64,000 nt of DNA from Euclidia mi. Lineage: Eukaryota; Arthropoda; Insecta; Lepidoptera; Erebidae. The notes below the pieces were generated by a model, which did not search any database, had not been told where the DNA came from, and worked only from the letters and a program-made list of their open reading frames with translations. This document shows positions 32,301 through 43,653 of this stretch, one piece after another. Each line of letters starts with the position of its first letter. The stretch's first letter is position 1. Both the position numbers and the translations under genes were made by a program. The DNA is taken from NCBI GenBank assembly GCA_944739405.2, contig OX123190.2:87797086-87861085 (forward strand), written 5' to 3'.

Positions 32301-33429
32301 CGCGAAGTCTTAGAAGCGACTCCTGAAGGAATACGCATCCGTTTCCGAAATGAAGGCAGTCTGTTTAACCTAGCCAGACTTAAAGCCCGCACAAAAGTAT
32401 CCCACGCACTAATTAGTGACATTATCTATGCGGATGACCTGTGCTTTGTGGCTGAATCCCCAGACGGCCTACAGCAGCTCATATCTACCTTTTGCGAGTC
32501 CTGCCGAAGATATGGCTTGAAGATCAGCGTCAAAAAGACGGAGGTGATGTCTGTAGATATTCACGTTCGTGAGACGCTGGCCTTCAATCTCGGAGATACT
32601 CAGTTGAGACAAGTCGATAAATTTCGATATCTGGGAAGCACATTGACATCTAAGTGCAGCCTTGATGCTGAAGTCAACAATCGTGTTGGGGCCGCGGCGG
32701 TGGTCTTTGTAAGGTTGAATCGCAAGGTTTTCAGCTCGCACGATTTAAGACTGAACACGAAATTAAACATCTACCTTGCTGTTGTACTCCCGACTCTTCT
32801 ATACTCTGCTGAGACATGGACCGTTTACCGCCACCATATCCGTACGTTGGACCGCTTTCACCTAAAATGTCTACGCAAAATTTTAAACATCCGGTGGTCT
32901 GATTATGTTCGGAATACGGAAGTGTTACGAAGAGCTAGTGTGGAGGGAATTGAAGCCTATATTATCCGGCGACAGCTTCGTTGGTGCGGCCATATCTCCA
33001 GAATGTCGAATGACCGTGTGGCAAAAAGCATATTTTTCTCAGAACTTGAGGAAGGCAAGCGAAAGCATGGCGGACAACTCCTCAGGTATAAGGATGTGCT
33101 AAAGCGTCATATGAAAAAGTGCAGTATAGAGCCTTCTGATTGGGAGAAAATGGCCTCATCACGAGCTGAATGGAGATCCTTAATAAAGGCAAAGGTCAAG
33201 GAATTTGAAAGTAGCCGCTGCAGAGAGCTCGATGCTAAGCGCGACGAGCTAAAGGCACGCCCACCTAGTGCCATAGCATTCAACTACGTTAACGGTGTGC
33301 TAACCTGTCCGCATTGCGCACGGGTTTTCATCAATAAGATCGGCTATGTAAGCCACAAACGAGCACACGAACGACTACTGCCAAGGAGTTGAAGAGGTCG
33401 CCGTGGCCGAAATCGGTCAAGGAAGATAC
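29383..33429 (+). mobile_element. Full-length RTE-B LINE
   Basis: The element is 4.05 kb long with candidate 9-bp TSD ATAACGCTC at 29374-29382 and 33430-33438. It has a GC-richer 5' region of about 0.8 kb, one long ORF and a 3' UTR of only about 37 nt. Base composition drops sharply to AT-rich DNA outside these limits, which supports the boundaries. The C-terminal C2H2 finger is a feature I associate with SjR2/BovB-like RTE elements. Confidence 0.85.
30195..33392 (+). pseudogene. RTE-B endonuclease / reverse transcriptase, one stop codon
   Basis: The frame runs from ATG 30195 to TGA 33390-33392 (1065 codons) with a single internal stop, TGA at 31431-31433, between the endonuclease/linker half and the RT half. 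The endonuclease has GAWNVRTL at the start, ALSETHL, LLGDFNARVG (Asp about residue 154) and the H box CWTDHRLV. The RT has VGVDDLPGELLKYGG, SYRGISLLS, FVDLEKVFDSIPREALW, GVKQGCVLAPTLF and YADD at about residues 745-748. The thumb has FRYLGSTL and YSAETWTVY. The C-terminus ends in a C2H2 finger with CPHCARVF and SHKRAH at about 1038-1059. The stop is compatible with a CGA-to-TGA change, which is inferred. Confidence 0.92.
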
Positions 33430-33571
33430 ATAACGCTCTGCTTTTAATTATATCAGATTGTTTTCTATATGATTATTTTCTGTTGATACTATTAAATGCA
33501 CAGATGACGCAATCGTGTTAATGATCGCTTTGATTTTGTTTACTATTCTGAGTGGAGTGGGTTCAAATAAT

Positions 33572-33799
33572 CATCATCATCATCATCAGCCTTTAACAGT
33601 CCACTGCTGGACTAGGCCTCTCCTTTGAAAGGAGGAACTGGCCTACTATACCCGCCGGCCGAACGGGTTTGTATATCAAGGTTTCCTTCTCTTACAGTGT
33701 TGTTCTCTGCATAATATGCTCCCTCTGTCGGCTCTTACAACACCCATGGGGTGATATGGGGTGGTGACATTCCGTATTCTTTATCCGTCACCACACGGA
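33572..33799 (-). mobile_element. S2 SINE with 8-bp TSD
   Basis: It is flanked by CAAATAAT at 33564-33571 and 33800-33807. On the minus strand it starts GTCCGTGTGGTGACGG, runs through CACCACCCCATATCACCCCA and CAGAGAACAACACTGTAAGA, and ends with GGCCTAGTCCAGCAGTGGAC, TGTTAAAGGCTGATG and ATG repeats. That 3' end is nearly the same as the RTE-D 3' end at 55245-55300. Confidence 0.9.
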
Positions 33800-33808
33800 C
33801 AAATAATA

Positions 33809-34143
33809 ATGTTCATTCAGCAGGATGGAGCCACTTGCCACACTGCAAGACCAACTTCGTGAATTGTTTCCTCAAAAATTGATATCCTGCTTTGGTGATA
33901 TCGAGTGGCCTCTGCGATCATCAGATTTGACCCCCATGGACTATTTCCTATGGGTACCTTAAGAGCAAAATTTACTTCAATAATCCGAGGAATATCGCTG
34001 AGCTAAAACAAAATATCCAACGAGAAATACGCGACATCGAGCCGGCCATGCTTAGGCGTGTTATGCAAAATGTGATGAATCGGTTCCGTGAGTTCGTGCT
34101 ACGAAATGGAAGACATCTGGAAGATGTAATCTATAAAAAATAA
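33809..34143 (+). pseudogene. Tc1/mariner-like (IS630-type) transposase C-terminal half
   Basis: Translated in pieces, this shows MFIQQDGATCHTAR (second catalytic Asp, 33824-33826), then FPQKLISCFGDIEWP and SSDLTPMDYFLW (third catalytic Asp, about 33941). After these come NIQREIRDIEP, FVLRNGRHLEDVIY and TAA at about 34141. These are the late motifs of IS630/Tc1/mariner-superfamily transposases. Two frameshifts break it: about 10 nt missing near 33855, and 2 nt missing near 33956. The N-terminal DNA-binding half is absent. The family end GAGACACCCTGTA at about 34240-34252 looks like the terminal repeat of the element. Confidence 0.82.
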
Positions 34144-34251
34144 AATCCGCATTATAGTCCAATGATTTTCAATAAAAATGTTTTCACAAAAGTATGCCAA
34201 TTGACTTTTATTTCATTTCGAAATCCTAACTCTGCCGTGAGACACCCTGTA

Positions 34252-36880
34252 TATGTATATGTAACATTCTTGCGTTATTAACTGACCTACAGACAACATA
34301 GAGCCAAATCTAATGGGTGCAAGAATATTTTTGGTATGTACGTGCCTCAGAGTTTCACTAAGAAGGGATTTTCCGAAATTTCCCCGGGATCGGGCAGAAA
34401 CGGGCGTAGAGTAGCAGTGTAGGGGGCAACCTCTAGTTAGTCATATAAAATACTGTAAGAATTCATTGTGTAATAAAAGTGGAAAATATTGATGGTTCCA
34501 CTTTACCGTGACACTTTGATTAGCCTCCTCTATTCACATCGAATATCAAATTCAGTTTGTAAGTCAGCCATTATTTCGGTTACTCCTTTGTATTCATAAA
34601 AAGTTATCTTGAGCTTATCATAATATTGCGAAAGCTAAAAGGCAAAAAATACGTAATTTGTTTTTTAGGATAAAATCAGATAAGGCCCGGGCTGAGGTCC
34701 CGCACTGAAAGTAAGTGAATTGCACGCATCATAGGTGACGCGAGTACGAGACATGTTCTAACGTTGGATCATATAAGCCCTACTTTACTAGAATTGGATA
34801 CAAACAACTTGGGACAAGGGTCGCTCAATGGAGAAAACGTTAAATTTTTGACCCAAAGGAGTAAATTATGAAAGAAGTTAATGAATACGTATCTGTAGTT
34901 TAACTTTTCTAGAATTTTCGTATTAATTCAGTTTTCTCCGTTAGATCGCAAAACTAACTTTGTAGTTTGATATGAATGGATATGAATAAATTGAATGACG
35001 TTGTCTTGAATCCATTATTAAAAACAAGCTTATAATTCTGTACATATTAACCACATACGAATACGTAAATATATCTTGGTATGTGTGACGAATAAATAAT
35101 TTAATCGCAGCCAACAAATGGTGTGTAAGAAAAGATATGAAATGAGGCAGTGCTGCTACGGATCATGAAACTTTTATTTCTTACAGCAGAGATATACACC
35201 GAGTAAATACATTTGCGTATATCGACAACGAGACATTACACCTTGTATCTTCTGCCAGTAGACGAATCAACGAAAGGACTTTTTATGATAATGACGCAAA
35301 TTCTAGGAATAAATGTTCAGATAAATCATGAACCATCTGGTAGGATATTATATATATTAAGAGTATATTAACTCGATAATTTTCGATAGCAAAATAAATA
35401 TATCTGCTTAATGTACATAACTTGTATTAAAACTAAATACCGGTTCTTACTGCAAAAGGTGGCCTATTTTACTTTCCTGCTTCCCACTATCTTCAGACAC
35501 AAAAATCATACTATAACATCGCTCTGTATGACGTGCAAGAAGAACAGACATACACATACTATGGATCCTACTCATAAGTCATAATTAGGCAGTACTTTTC
35601 TATTTTTGCCAGGTAATTGTCACTGGATTGAATCTAAGCATTTTCTTTTAATCAAATAATGAGTCGTGTCTAATTTTATTTGATATTTATTTGATGTTCA
35701 GTTCATCAATTGAAATCTTGTGAAAATTGGACCCTGTCCAATTTTCAAACGATTAATTAATTATTATATCCTAAAGATTCAGGTTAGACTGATCAAATAA
35801 TTAATATCCACGTCACTCGTAAGTCTGTAATTTATCTTATTTTCCAGATTGTGATTAAAACAAAGGAAGCCAAATTTACAGAAGTCACCAGTAATTCTTA
35901 TTCAGCTCGCCGGTTTTAATCTAGATACTTGAGAAGGATTTCATGGTGGAGCACATATAATTTATCTTAAGCTTATAAGCGCTCTTATAAATTTATTAGC
36001 AAATAAATAATTTTCAGCATTTCATTTTCCACAAGTAAATATGGCAACATAACGGGTCATGGATCATCAACATTTACGGTCATGATTTAAAAGCAGCGGG
36101 CCTCAACTACATAATATTAATAGCATACTTTGGGGTAGCAAGGAACTGCTTACTTGTTTAAAGGGAAAATTGATAAATCATATATTAAAAGGAAAGTGTG
36201 GCCTATACCTTCTTCTTTTGTCAATGACCTATGTCTAATACTATAAGGAGATAGATCAAATTGTCAAACATTTCAATATTAATTATTCATGGGGCGTTGC
36301 GTATTTTATGCTTCTGAAGCATTCACTATACCGTACATAGTATGGTAACATAATATTCCCGCGTTCATAATAACCGACTATTCAACTCGCAAATTTTCGT
36401 ATTGATCACAGTCTATCCCTTTGATATTGAATTATAAGGGTGATTGCAGACATACTGTGAAAACAAAGGCTTATGCGACTTGATTTGATTGTTGGTCGTG
36501 TATAAAAAGGCTGGTTATGTTCAGAATGAAGATGAATCCAAATTGCAACTTTACATCAAGATTTATGACGGACGTCATAAGTTATTCAAGTGGTTCGCGA
36601 GTACAGCTTTGTCAAGCAGATCGCTGTATTCACACTATTTCCTTGGCGCTGCATTGAAATAATCGCATCGATGTAATACTGTGTCGTGTACAAGTGCCTT
36701 AATACTATCCTGTAATCAAGCCGCCTCAGACATACGCTCGTCCAATTCAATCACATAATAATTAAGCCGGAATTTAATTAAACAGTGGCAGACATCTAAA
36801 CGCCTTGTGCTTCAAAAAGGGTGAGGAAAACCGATGAATGAAGTGTTAGAGGAATTAATGTACGTATAAAATATAAAAAT
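34252..36880. repeat. Diverged direct repeat, copy A
   Basis: This segment recurs in the same orientation at 49655-52890. Anchors include AACATTCTTGCGTTA, AATTTCCCCGGGATCG, GATAAGGCCCGGGCTGAGGT, AAGGAAGCCAAATTTACAGA, AGATACTTGAGAAGGATTTC and GCCTCAGACATACGCTC, all in the same order. The resemblance is high but interrupted by indels. No ORF is conserved between copies, so I see no coding function. It begins where the transposase relic ends. Confidence 0.85.
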
Positions 36881-36885
36881 AATAG

Positions 36886-38002
36886 GAGTCGGTGCCAAGC
36901 CAAGTGCCTATTTCTGATCTGACTATAAAACCTCTACCCAATTTTATATAACTTTCGTTGTTGATAGAATAGGTAGTTTGTAATTTAGTAACTTTTTGTG
37001 TAAGGGCTTGGTACCGACTCCAAAAATGTTTCCTCCAAAACCAATTATTTTTTGTTTTTTAGTTCTTACGTGTTTTTTGAAGTCGGTTTTATTTTTAATT
37101 TTAAAATAATTTTTATTTTTTGCTTTTTAGTGGTATAGGTACTAATAAAACATAGTTACAGGTGGTAAGTAGGTACATAGGATAGTGTAGGTGGTACATG
37201 ATGGGGAGGCCTTCCTTACGTGCCTCAATTCTGAAATGTAGACCTGCACCTTTCTGGAAATTTCAAATTTTTTTTTATTTGAACTTACTAGCCTAAACAC
37301 GTTCGTTTCAGTACCATCATCAGATCCCGGAAATCATCTAATACCAAAGTGTTTGCCAAGACAAAACAAACGAGCCTAAACACGATGAGATTGCGTTATT
37401 GTATTACAAAGATCCCATGGCCACCTTCCTGCTCCATCATCAGAGTTTGGTAAACATTCAGCACTAAAGTCCATGTTAAGACGAATCAAACGAGCCCAAA
37501 CTCAATGGGATTGCGTCTTTGTATTACAAAGATCCCATGGCCATCTTCCTGCTCCATCATCAGACCCTGCAAAACATCCAGTACCAAAGTCCATGTAAAG
37601 ACGAATCAAACGACCCTAAACTCGTTGAGATTGGGTTATTGTATCACAAAGATCTCACGGTTACCTTCCAACTCTATCATCAGACCATGGAAATCATCCA
37701 GCATCAAAGTCTATATAAAGACGACTCTAACTAGCCCAAACTCGACGGCATTGGGTTGTTATCGTCAAATCGCTTCAAGTGTGCTTATAAAATTTGAAGA
37801 GTTCCTTCGATTTTTTCAGGATTCCATGATTAGATCCTGATCTCATGATCATGGAACCAACTAGGAGGTATACTCTTTCAATCAAAACAAGAATTTTCGA
37901 AATCGGTTCAGGCGTCTTAGAGAAATCGGGGAACATACATAAAAAAAAAAGATTCCGACGAATTGAGAACCTCCTCCTTTTTTTTGAACTCGGTTAAAAA
38001 AT
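36886..38002. mobile_element. Insertion present only in copy A, with internal 120-bp tandem repeats
   Basis: The corresponding part of copy B lacks this block. It opens with GGAGTCGGTGCCAAGCC, with the inverted partner GGCTTGGTACCGACTCC at about 37005-37021. Later it contains AAGTCGGTTTTATTTTTAAT, the tandem array at 37315-37760 and an end reading GAACCTCCTCC, then TTGAACTCGGTTAAAA. The superfamily is not determined. It may be two adjacent insertions. Confidence 0.55.
37315..37760. repeat. 120-bp tandem repeat, about 3.7 units
   Basis: The landmark CATCATCAG (or TATCATCAG) starts at 37315, 37435, 37555 and 37675, an exact 120-bp period. Units share TACAAAGATCCCATGGCCA and CAAACGA.CC.AAAC blocks. 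The period is a multiple of three, so the open frame at 37505-37840 is a by-product of the repeat and not good evidence of a gene. Confidence 0.92.
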
Positions 38003-39368
38003 ATAAGTTGCAATGTAACTACTTTGCACGATCATTATTGTAAGGGATAAAAATTATGTGAAAAATATATGAAAAACGATAATATATGGAAGATTGGTTC
38101 AAACTTTTAACTTCAAATATCCCTCAGTTCAGTGCCTTTGCGATGTAGTAAGTAAACACTTCGCAAACATAAATAATATTGCTATTTTATACCGAAACTG
38201 TAGTTAATAAGATCAATTTTAACGTGCAGCTATTTTTTATATTTTAAAAATAACCTTAATGCTTTAAGCATATCTCAACTAAGAAGCGGATCATTGGAGC
38301 TCAAAATTCTTGACTTTAGCTTGCTGAACTGTGATGGAAATATCTAATTATAATGTTTTCAGAAACCCGCTTTATTCTCTCTAAAATTTATATCAAAAAC
38401 AGTTCAGTTGATTTACACTCATTGTTCTTTTATTGAATCAAGCCTAAACCTGATTTCCCTGCGAACACAGTGATTAGCGGCAACCTCTTCGTGTCGTGGC
38501 GGCGCGCGGCGGCACGTCAACGTCAGGCTCATTGACGTTCAGTAGACGTAGTTGGAAGCGGGCGATACCTGCACCGATAAGCTATGCATTCAATAACATA
38601 TAGAGTGTATTATGATAAGTATCAGAGAACCATCGTGCTGAGGTACCGGATCTGTTGCAACAAGAATCTAATCGAAGCGGTCTGTAGACCAATATTCATC
38701 ATATTCCAATAATCTGACCATAACGTGATGTTTAGCAAAAAGAGTTTAACAGCAGAATACTCAATCTTAAAGATAGCCTTTTTTTATTGACCAAAATAGT
38801 CAATTCACAATTTTCTCACATATACCACTCGCTCAAACCACTAGAGTTTTTTGCGAATGCGAATTCGTATTTATCATGACTACAATATTTACAACAAAAT
38901 GAGTACCATATTTATGTTGTTGACGAAATACCTTTTTAACATGTTTTTATACGGCTGTTTTGTTACATATTTACTAGCTATAACTTCTGGTAAACTATTT
39001 AATATCTTTGTAAGTATGCATCAACTTTTATTAGTAGAATACAATAGAATAGAATATTTTAGTTCCATACAAATTATTAGATTTTGGTAAAACGTATTTC
39101 TTTGCGTTTGGCAACTGTCTTAGAGTTCTGTGGCGGTTGTACTTACAAAGTAGGTCTGTGTTTACAAGTTCTTTCATAACGGCCATTTGGATTTAACATT
39201 GCACTGGTAACACGTTACAGTATTTGAATAGCTCGTTATAATTTTCTTTATATTTACATTTTATTTCACGAGGTACAATTGTTTTTAGTAACTTAAATTG
39301 GATATTATATATTTTTTAACTTTCGAAACTGCGACCGTAGCTACACAAACCATAACAACATATACATT
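38003..39368. other. No gene; one GC-rich patch
   Basis: This is AT-rich DNA with a GC-rich island at about 38485-38585 (GTCGTGGCGGCGCGCGGCGG and TGACGTTCAGTAGACG). It may be a promoter-like region, but no coding frame supports this. Confidence 0.4.
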
Positions 39369-39560
39369 TTACTGAGTATGGCTCTTAACTTCAAACATAC
39401 GTATTCTATAGGTATGGGCACCCCAGTTAAATCTATGGTCTATTATCAGACCAACATACATATGCTCCTTAACTTTGTCTAAATTAGAGCACATACTATT
39501 ATGCTTACACTGTAGGTTGTTATGCAGACATTCATGATCGTGTGCTATTATGTTAGGCAT
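39369..39560 (-). pseudogene. CR1/Jockey-type RT fragment
   Basis: A 63-codon frame contains KVKEHMYVGLIIDHRFNW, matching the block after the LINE RT palm (cf. VxxxxYLGxxID...W). No other RT motif is next to it. It is a short, old LINE relic. Confidence 0.65.
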
Positions 39561-39629
39561 GTGGCTGCTCTTGTTATGTGATGATTCTATAAAACTAAAC
39601 TATATATTAACTATATATGCATTAGAATG

Positions 39630-40290
39630 TTTTGCAGGCTCTACAGATGACTTGCAAAGATAAACCTTTAATATCTTATTCAGCATACAACTGCGCCTAC
39701 GCTCCTCGACCGAATACACTAAACAAAAGCTGTCTGGTTTAAAAAAGTCCCGTTCATTAACTACGGAATTCAATATTCGAATTATAGATATATTTGTAGA
39801 TTTTAGAATCGTTTTTGATAGTTTTTGACATAAGCTCCATACAAAATATGTCAAACACGTATCTAAAATCTACAGATCTATCTATAGTTCGAATATTGAA
39901 AATGGTCGTAAATGAGAGCTAAACTAAGGATAGAACTAAATTGACAGCAATCTCTTTAGGCCGCTAGATGACAAACAAATGATAAAGTGAGTATAAAGTT
40001 TCGCTTTGAAACTAAAACGAAACTTATACGAAACTAACTGGCGCCATTAATACGTCGGAGTAAAGTTTATAAAGTTGTGGCTCAACGTGACAACTTCATC
40101 GACACTCGCGTCCGATAGTTTATAGTTTGTAACTGCGTATTCTCTGGATTAGTCTCTGACTCTCTGACTGAATTCATCATTAGTGGAATGTTGATTCTGC
40201 TTAAACGAAAGAAGAAGTAGTCAATGAATATATACCATCCTCATTTTGGCCTAGAGATGTCAACTACTGGACAGAAGTATCCCCCGAGGT
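39630..40290. repeat. Diverged direct repeat, distal part of copy A
   Basis: It recurs at 53190-53670. Anchors are GATAAACCTTTAATA, CTACGCTCCTC, CTAGATGACAAACAAAT, TATACGAAACTAACTGG, CAACTTCATCGACACTCGCG and AACGAAAGA.GAAGTAGT. Order and orientation agree with the 34/49-kb pair, so both belong to one duplicated block. Its end near 40240-40290 looks like a worn LINE or SINE tail in minus orientation. Confidence 0.82.
39761..39910. mobile_element. 150-bp hairpin MITE in copy A
   Basis: The ends are long inverted repeats: TTCAATATTCGAATTATAGA at the left and its diverged complement TCTATAGTTCGAATATTGAA at the right, over about 46 bp. Flanking TAA (39758-39760 and 39908-39910) is a possible 3-bp TSD. 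Copy B at about 53338 has the uninterrupted site. The PIF/Harbinger class is suggested only by the 3-bp TAA. Confidence 0.68.
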
Positions 40291-40589
40291 GTGCTATTAT
40301 TTTCAATTTTATGTTTTAGTAATCATCATCATTATCATCCCTATAAGTAAACTGCCCCGCTGTTCATCACGAGCCTCGCCTCACTATGAATCAGAGTCAG
40401 AATCAGGATTTTTATTCGTTAAACATAGGTGAATGTATACAATAATGGTCTTAAATTAATTTAATTGCGCTATGTTTTGTCCAAAAAGACATACAAATAT
40501 TGTTAAAAGGAATAATATTACATTTTGCTTAATATACATTTTTTGATCATGAATAAATTAAAATATCAATTAAAATATAAAAATACAAT

Positions 40590-41390
40590 GTCAAATAAAA
40601 TTATAAATTATTGTTGTGTGTAGTATAATAGTATAATGTCAGGTCTTAAAACTAGGTTAAATGATCATTTAGAAAGTCATCTACTGAGTAATAACACTTA
40701 TCTATTAAAAGTTTAGTCAATGAGGATTTAAATTGTGATGTGGACATATTTTTAATCCTTTCAGGTATTTTATTAAATATTTTAGGTGCGAAACCAAAAA
40801 AGCTCTTTTGTACAAGAGTGGTTTTACATTGTACCTGACATAATTTGTTTACATACTAAGCTCGCATTGGACCTCTTCTGCTTGTAGATATTTTTGCAAA
40901 TAAGTGAGTTTTTTTTTTACAAACATAGCTGTCTCAATAATGTAAAGCGAAGGTAAAGTTAATGTCTTCAGTGACTTGAAAAATGGAACACAGCTGTCAG
41001 TTGTTTTTAATCCACACATAGACCTGATTGATACACCTTTTTTGCATCCTAAATGGGAGCTCCCGATCAGTTGAGTGACCCCAAAAAATAACACCAAACC
41101 TCATAACCGACGCCACGAGTGCATGATAAGCTGTTAGCAGTGCTTGACTCCTTACTTTTTTCGACAGCTGCATAAGCGCAAAGGCTGACTTACACATCGT
41201 TTACACAATTCTTCTATATGGGGTTACCAATTTCGTCGCTTGTCAACAGTTATGCCTAAAAATTTTACTTTATCAATATGTTCTATTGCAAAATCATTAT
41301 AGTTGACATTAATATTCGGTGCTTCGCATCTTTAGTGAAAACTCATTATTTTTGTTTTAATTAAATTAATTATTAAATTATTGTTCATCA
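40590..41390 (-). pseudogene. CR1J ORF2 C-terminal region
   Basis: Spread over several frames are NNLIINLIKTKIMS, KVKFLGITVD, CKSAFALMQLSKKV, RFGVIFWGHSTDREL, IRSMCGLK, LTLPSLYI and finally FFGFAPKIFNKIPERIKNM with LLIDKCYYSVDDFLND. These match the thumb and C-terminus of the plus-strand CR1J copy at 17450-18120. In this copy the C-terminus is continuous, which shows what the hAT element interrupted in the other one. It is frameshifted and inactive. Confidence 0.82.
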
Positions 41391-43630
41391 TCATTGTCTT
41401 GCCCTGGTCCCAATTTATTTGGGGTCGGCGCAGTATGTCCTTCGCTTCCATACTTCTCTGTCACCAGTCATCCAATCGCTTACCCCTTTCTCTTTCATAT
41501 CCATCCTCACACAGTCCATCCATCTCTTCCTTGGCCGTCCTCTCCCTTTTCGTCCTTCTACATGCATATCCATCACTTTTTTACCTACATACATCTCATC
41601 TCTCCGCATAACATGTCCATACCAGGCCAATCGACTCCCTTTCACCTTTTCAGCTATGGGCGCCACTTTCATACTACCTCTAACGTAATCATTCCTAATT
41701 CTGTCCATTTTTGTCACTCCACACATCCATCGTAACATTCTCATCTCTGCCACATGCAATCGTTTCTCATCCATCTTCTTTGTAGCCCAACACTCAGCTC
41801 CATACAGTACGACAGGCCTTATAACCGATTTATACATACGGCCCTTTAATTTCACAGGCATTTTGTGGTCGCATATTGTGCCTGAGACCTGTCGCCATTT
41901 CATCCATCCTGCGTTGATTCTTTGCCTAACATCCCGATCAATTTCGCCGTCATCTTGCAGGAGTGAACATAGGTAGCGGAAATCGGAGCATACTGGTAGA
42001 GGTGTACCGCCGAGTGTAACCGGTATAGGACTGGAGAGACCGCCAAAGTCACAGAACATATACTCCGTTTTGGTTCTGCTTATTCTCAAGCCTACATTCT
42101 CCAGTCTCTGCCGCCACTCCTCCAGCTTGCTCTGCACCTTCTGTCCACTCTCTGCTACCAGAACGATGTCGTCGGCAAACAACATGCACCAGGGTGCCTC
42201 TTCCTGTATGTCCGATGATATAGCATCCATTATTAACAGGAAGAGATAGGGGCTAAGGGCCGACCCTTGGTGCAAGCCTACGGCCACATCGAATCTGGCT
42301 GTGATACCAGCTGCGGATCGGACCTGCGTTCGGCATTCAGCGTACATGGCTTGAATCAACGTCAGGTATTTCCCAGGCACTCCTTTCTTCTTCAGGGCCC
42401 ACCACAAGACTTCACGGGGCACTCGATCATATGCCTTTTCAAGGTCGACGAACACCATGTGCAAGTTTTTATGTGCCTCCCTGTATTTTTCGCATATTTG
42501 GCGAAGAGCGAAAATGGCATCCACCGTACCTCGACCAGGCATAAAACCGAATTGGTTTCGTGAAATCTCACTCTCGTCACGCAGGCGTCGCTCAATTACT
42601 CTCTCCCATACTTTCATAGTATGTGGCATTAACTTTATTCCCCGATAATTGTTGCACTCTTGGATATCACCCTTATTTTTAAAAATGGGCACCAGGTAAC
42701 TGTTGCACCATTCCTCGGGTATGGTCTCCTCGTGCAACAGCTTATTGAAGAATAAAGTCAGCCACGCCCATCCATCATCTCCTAATGCTTTCCATGCTTC
42801 TACTGGTATTCCATCTGGTCCTAACGATTTTCCATTCTTCATTCCACTAACAGCCTTTTTTACCTCGTCCTTATTTATTTCCTTCACTAACCCAATATTC
42901 ATCACCTCATTCTCAAGTTTTCCGCTCCAATCGTTCTCCTCATTCATTAACTTTTTAAAGTATGTCCTCCATCGTTCTTTTATTCTATCTTCGTCCATAA
43001 GAATCGCTCCTGTTTCGTCTTTCATGCACTTAATATGGGATACATCCTTCGCCTTTCTCTCTCTAGCTTTAGCCATGCTGTATAAGTATTTATGACCCTC
43101 GGGTTTTTCAAGTAACCCGTACAACTTGTCTAGGGCATTGGATCTAGCAATGGCTACGGCCTTTTTGGCTCTCTTTTTACATTCCTCATATTCCTTCTTC
43201 TTACTTTCTTCTAAAGATTCATTTCCTCCTTTCGTCAGCTGCCATTCTTTAAACCTTGCTTTCTTTTCCTTAAGTGCATTCTGTACCTCTTTTGTCCACC
43301 ACCACGTGTCCTTATCTTTCATACGCTTCCCTTTCGACTCTCCTAAAACATCCTTTGCTACACCCTTAATACATTCACTCATCTCTTCCCAACACTCATT
43401 GACACTAATATCATTCATATCGCCCATTCCTAACATTTTACCTACCACTCTATCTCTGAATTTTTCTACACATTCATTCTTCTCTAACATATGCCATCTT
43501 ATTTTTGGAGTCAGTTGCTGCTTGGTTCTTTTAAAGCTTATTTGAATCTTTAGTTCGACCATCAGGAGCCTGTGCTGCGAGACTAAATCTTCTCCTGGTA
43601 CCACTTTACAGTTTTTGACCCATATACAAG
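41390..43630 (-). mobile_element. RTE-C LINE, 5'-truncated, inside CR1J
   Basis: On the minus strand the copy begins inside the endonuclease (CKVVPGED) and ends with CCGACCCCAAATAAATTGGG, GGGCAAGACAATGATGATG, an ATG-type RTE tail. It is nested in the CR1J copy: the flanks read as CR1J on both sides. The GACCCCAAATAAATTGGGAC end can form a hairpin. Confidence 0.88.
41415..43617 (-). CDS. RTE-C reverse transcriptase, long intact frame, 5' truncated
   Basis: An uninterrupted frame of about 730 codons ends with TGA or TAA next to CADPK at 41415. It starts within the endonuclease end (CKVVPGEDLVSQHRLL) and lacks the rest of that domain. The linker contains DTWWWTKEVQ. RT motifs are GPDGIPVEAWKALG, NYRGIKLMPHTMKVWERV, FGFMPGRGTVDAIF, FVDLEKAYDRVPREVLW, GLHQGSALSPYLF and FADDIVLV (about 42170-42184). 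The C-terminus has YGAECW, LAWYGHVMRRD and GRKGRGRPRKRW. The first residues of the open frame (VLFADDSACI) belong to CR1J, not to RTE-C. The RT could still fold, but without an endonuclease or start codon it is not a working element. Confidence 0.88.
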
Positions 43631-43653
43631 CACTGTCATCAGCGAATAGGACC

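Noticed and set aside
33572..33590. CATCATCAT microsatellite (also at 55245 and 24895)
   Set aside because: These runs are the terminal repeats of SINEs or LINEs, bounded by TSDs, rather than independent microsatellites.
37505..37840. Periodic 111-codon plus-strand frame
   Set aside because: The 120-bp repeat period is divisible by three, which keeps frames open by itself. There are no motifs, and the other frames are equally open in parts.
39600..39854. Minus-strand frame sharing SVEERR-type residues with 53101-53331
   Set aside because: The shared residues come from the DNA-level duplication. The frames diverge elsewhere, and the MITE makes up part of this one.
41381..43545. Long plus-strand open frames, rich in Ser, His and Phe, across this interval
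   Set aside because: They are the antisense of the RTE-C reverse transcriptase, which has all expected motifs on the minus strand.
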